64,000 nt of DNA from Anaerolineales bacterium UBA3499 (GTDB lineage: Bacteria; Chloroflexota; Anaerolineae; Anaerolineales; UBA11657): assembly GCA_002377585.1 (NCBI GenBank), contig DFQC01000025.1, positions 124,001-188,000 of the forward strand, given 5' to 3'. Below the pieces are notes generated by a model. The model was not told the DNA's origin. It was given only the letters and a program-made list of their open reading frames with translations, and did no database searches. Positions 63,476-64,000 of the stretch are shown one piece after another. Both the position numbers and the translations under genes were made by a program. Positions within the stretch are counted from its first letter, which is position 1. Every line of letters begins with the position of its first letter.

Positions 63476-64000
63476 TTGTTAATCAATTGAGATATTGCGA
63501 TATCAACGTCATTAGGAACACTATATAAACCTTCTCTTTTTACCGAGTCAGAGGCTACATTAATTGCTAGCCGAGCAGCCAAGCTATAGTCTCTAGTATG
63601 ATAATACAAAACGAAAAATACTGAGGCAAATATATCTCCAGCTCCTGTAGAATCTTTCATTACCACGTTAGGTGCTTGAAAGTGATGTCTTTTACCTCCA
63701 CCAAATACAGTTGCTCCTTTGTCAGACTCAGTAATCACTAACACTTTTGAAACATCAGCACATCTTTCTATGTAGTCCCAATCCCCATCTACATCTTCAA
63801 TACTAAACACTACAGCATCAACATTAGATACAACTTCTGTCAATTTTGGAAATGCACACCTTATTATTCTTCCATCATGATCCCATTTACGAAGCCACCC
63901 TTGTAGTGTTACACCAATAAATGCATCAGGAAATCGGTTGACTATGGACTGGTCTATATCGTTAGCCAAAGGACCTATATGTACGATTGGCGCTGTCAAC
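63472..64000 (-). CDS. PfkB-family carbohydrate kinase, N-terminus beyond window edge
   Basis: The C-terminal part of a ribokinase-type kinase (at least 176 codons; the frame enters from the right edge). DSTGAGDIFASVFF is PfkB signature 2 with the catalytic Asp, and VVFSIEDVDGDWDYIERCAD and LVITESDKGATVF precede it. PIVHIGPLANDID is an internal block normally found about 100 residues into this family, so the true start is outside the window. The sugar or nucleoside substrate is unknown. Confidence 0.85.
   Translation of the reverse strand, partial: LTAPIVHIGPLANDIDQSIVNRFPDAFIGVTLQGWLRKWDHDGRIIRCAFPKLTEVVSNVDAVVFSIEDVDGDWDYIERCADVSKVLVITESDKGATVFGGGKRHHFQAPNVVMKDSTGAGDIFASVFFVLYYHTRDYSLAARLAINVASDSVKREGLYSVPNDVDIAISQLINN

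Overview
The window is a gene-dense, AT-rich bacterial chromosome segment. Several features point to the phylum Chloroflexota. The iron-binding lipoprotein carries the Val/Glu/Lys-rich linker typical of chloroflexotal solute-binding proteins. There is a run of LysM and M23 lipoproteins with Thr/Pro linkers, an orphan XPB/Ssl2-type N-terminal-domain protein, a greatly enlarged SecA, and a radical SAM protein with a CUAEP tail. The phylum is inferred from gene content; no rRNA gene is present. Starts include ATG, GTG and TTG. Some genes have strong Shine-Dalgarno sites, while others have a TATAAT box only 6-8 bases before the start codon.

Layout. 1-5100 (minus): a truncated membrane glycosyltransferase, an iron(III) ABC transporter (fbpABC) and a Fur-family regulator with a large inverted-repeat operator over its promoter. 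5200-11420 (minus): class A penicillin-binding protein, two methyltransferases (one UbiE/MenG) and a LysM/M23-like lipoprotein. 11500-17340 (plus): two M23 lipoproteins, an unknown lipoprotein, an AI-2E/PerM-type permease and a LysM-(alpha/alpha)6 glycosidase. 17340-21070 (minus): EamA permease and polA. 21140-25840 (plus): a TPP riboswitch with terminator controlling thiN and a thiamine ABC transporter. 26029-26962: tRNA-Asn and mutM. 26980-33620 (minus): secA, prs, meaB and a B12-binding mutase subunit. 33660-39590 (plus): promoter, CIRCE, hrcA-grpE-dnaK-dnaJ-prmA. 39640-41507: a winged-helix regulator converging on a radical SAM gene that very probably encodes a selenoprotein. 41786-44511 (plus): two CNNM/CBS proteins. 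44541-49347 (minus): dnaE, a Nudix hydrolase and an unknown small protein. 49392-55419: TPR and pentapeptide-repeat proteins, a crystallin-like/LysM protein, murJ and xseAB. 55491-64000: a phosphohexomutase, an LPDTG-tailed membrane protein, the XPB-domain protein, tRNA-Arg, a PHP phosphoesterase, two small membrane proteins, a divergent CoaBC-like flavoprotein, a NodB-type deacetylase and a truncated PfkB kinase.

The most notable observation is at 40060-40102. The radical SAM gene appears to stop at a TGA, but reading that TGA as selenocysteine continues the protein into Ala-Glu-Pro and five more residues. The TGA lies in the loop of a 7-bp hairpin, and a perfect 8-bp hairpin follows 13 nt downstream. 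This matches the CUAEP tail of a known radical SAM family and would be missed by standard gene calling. Other points of interest are a 36-bp perfect palindrome inside prmA, the 51-bp operator upstream of fur, the insertions in SecA, and the loss of catalytic residues in the CoaBC-like protein.
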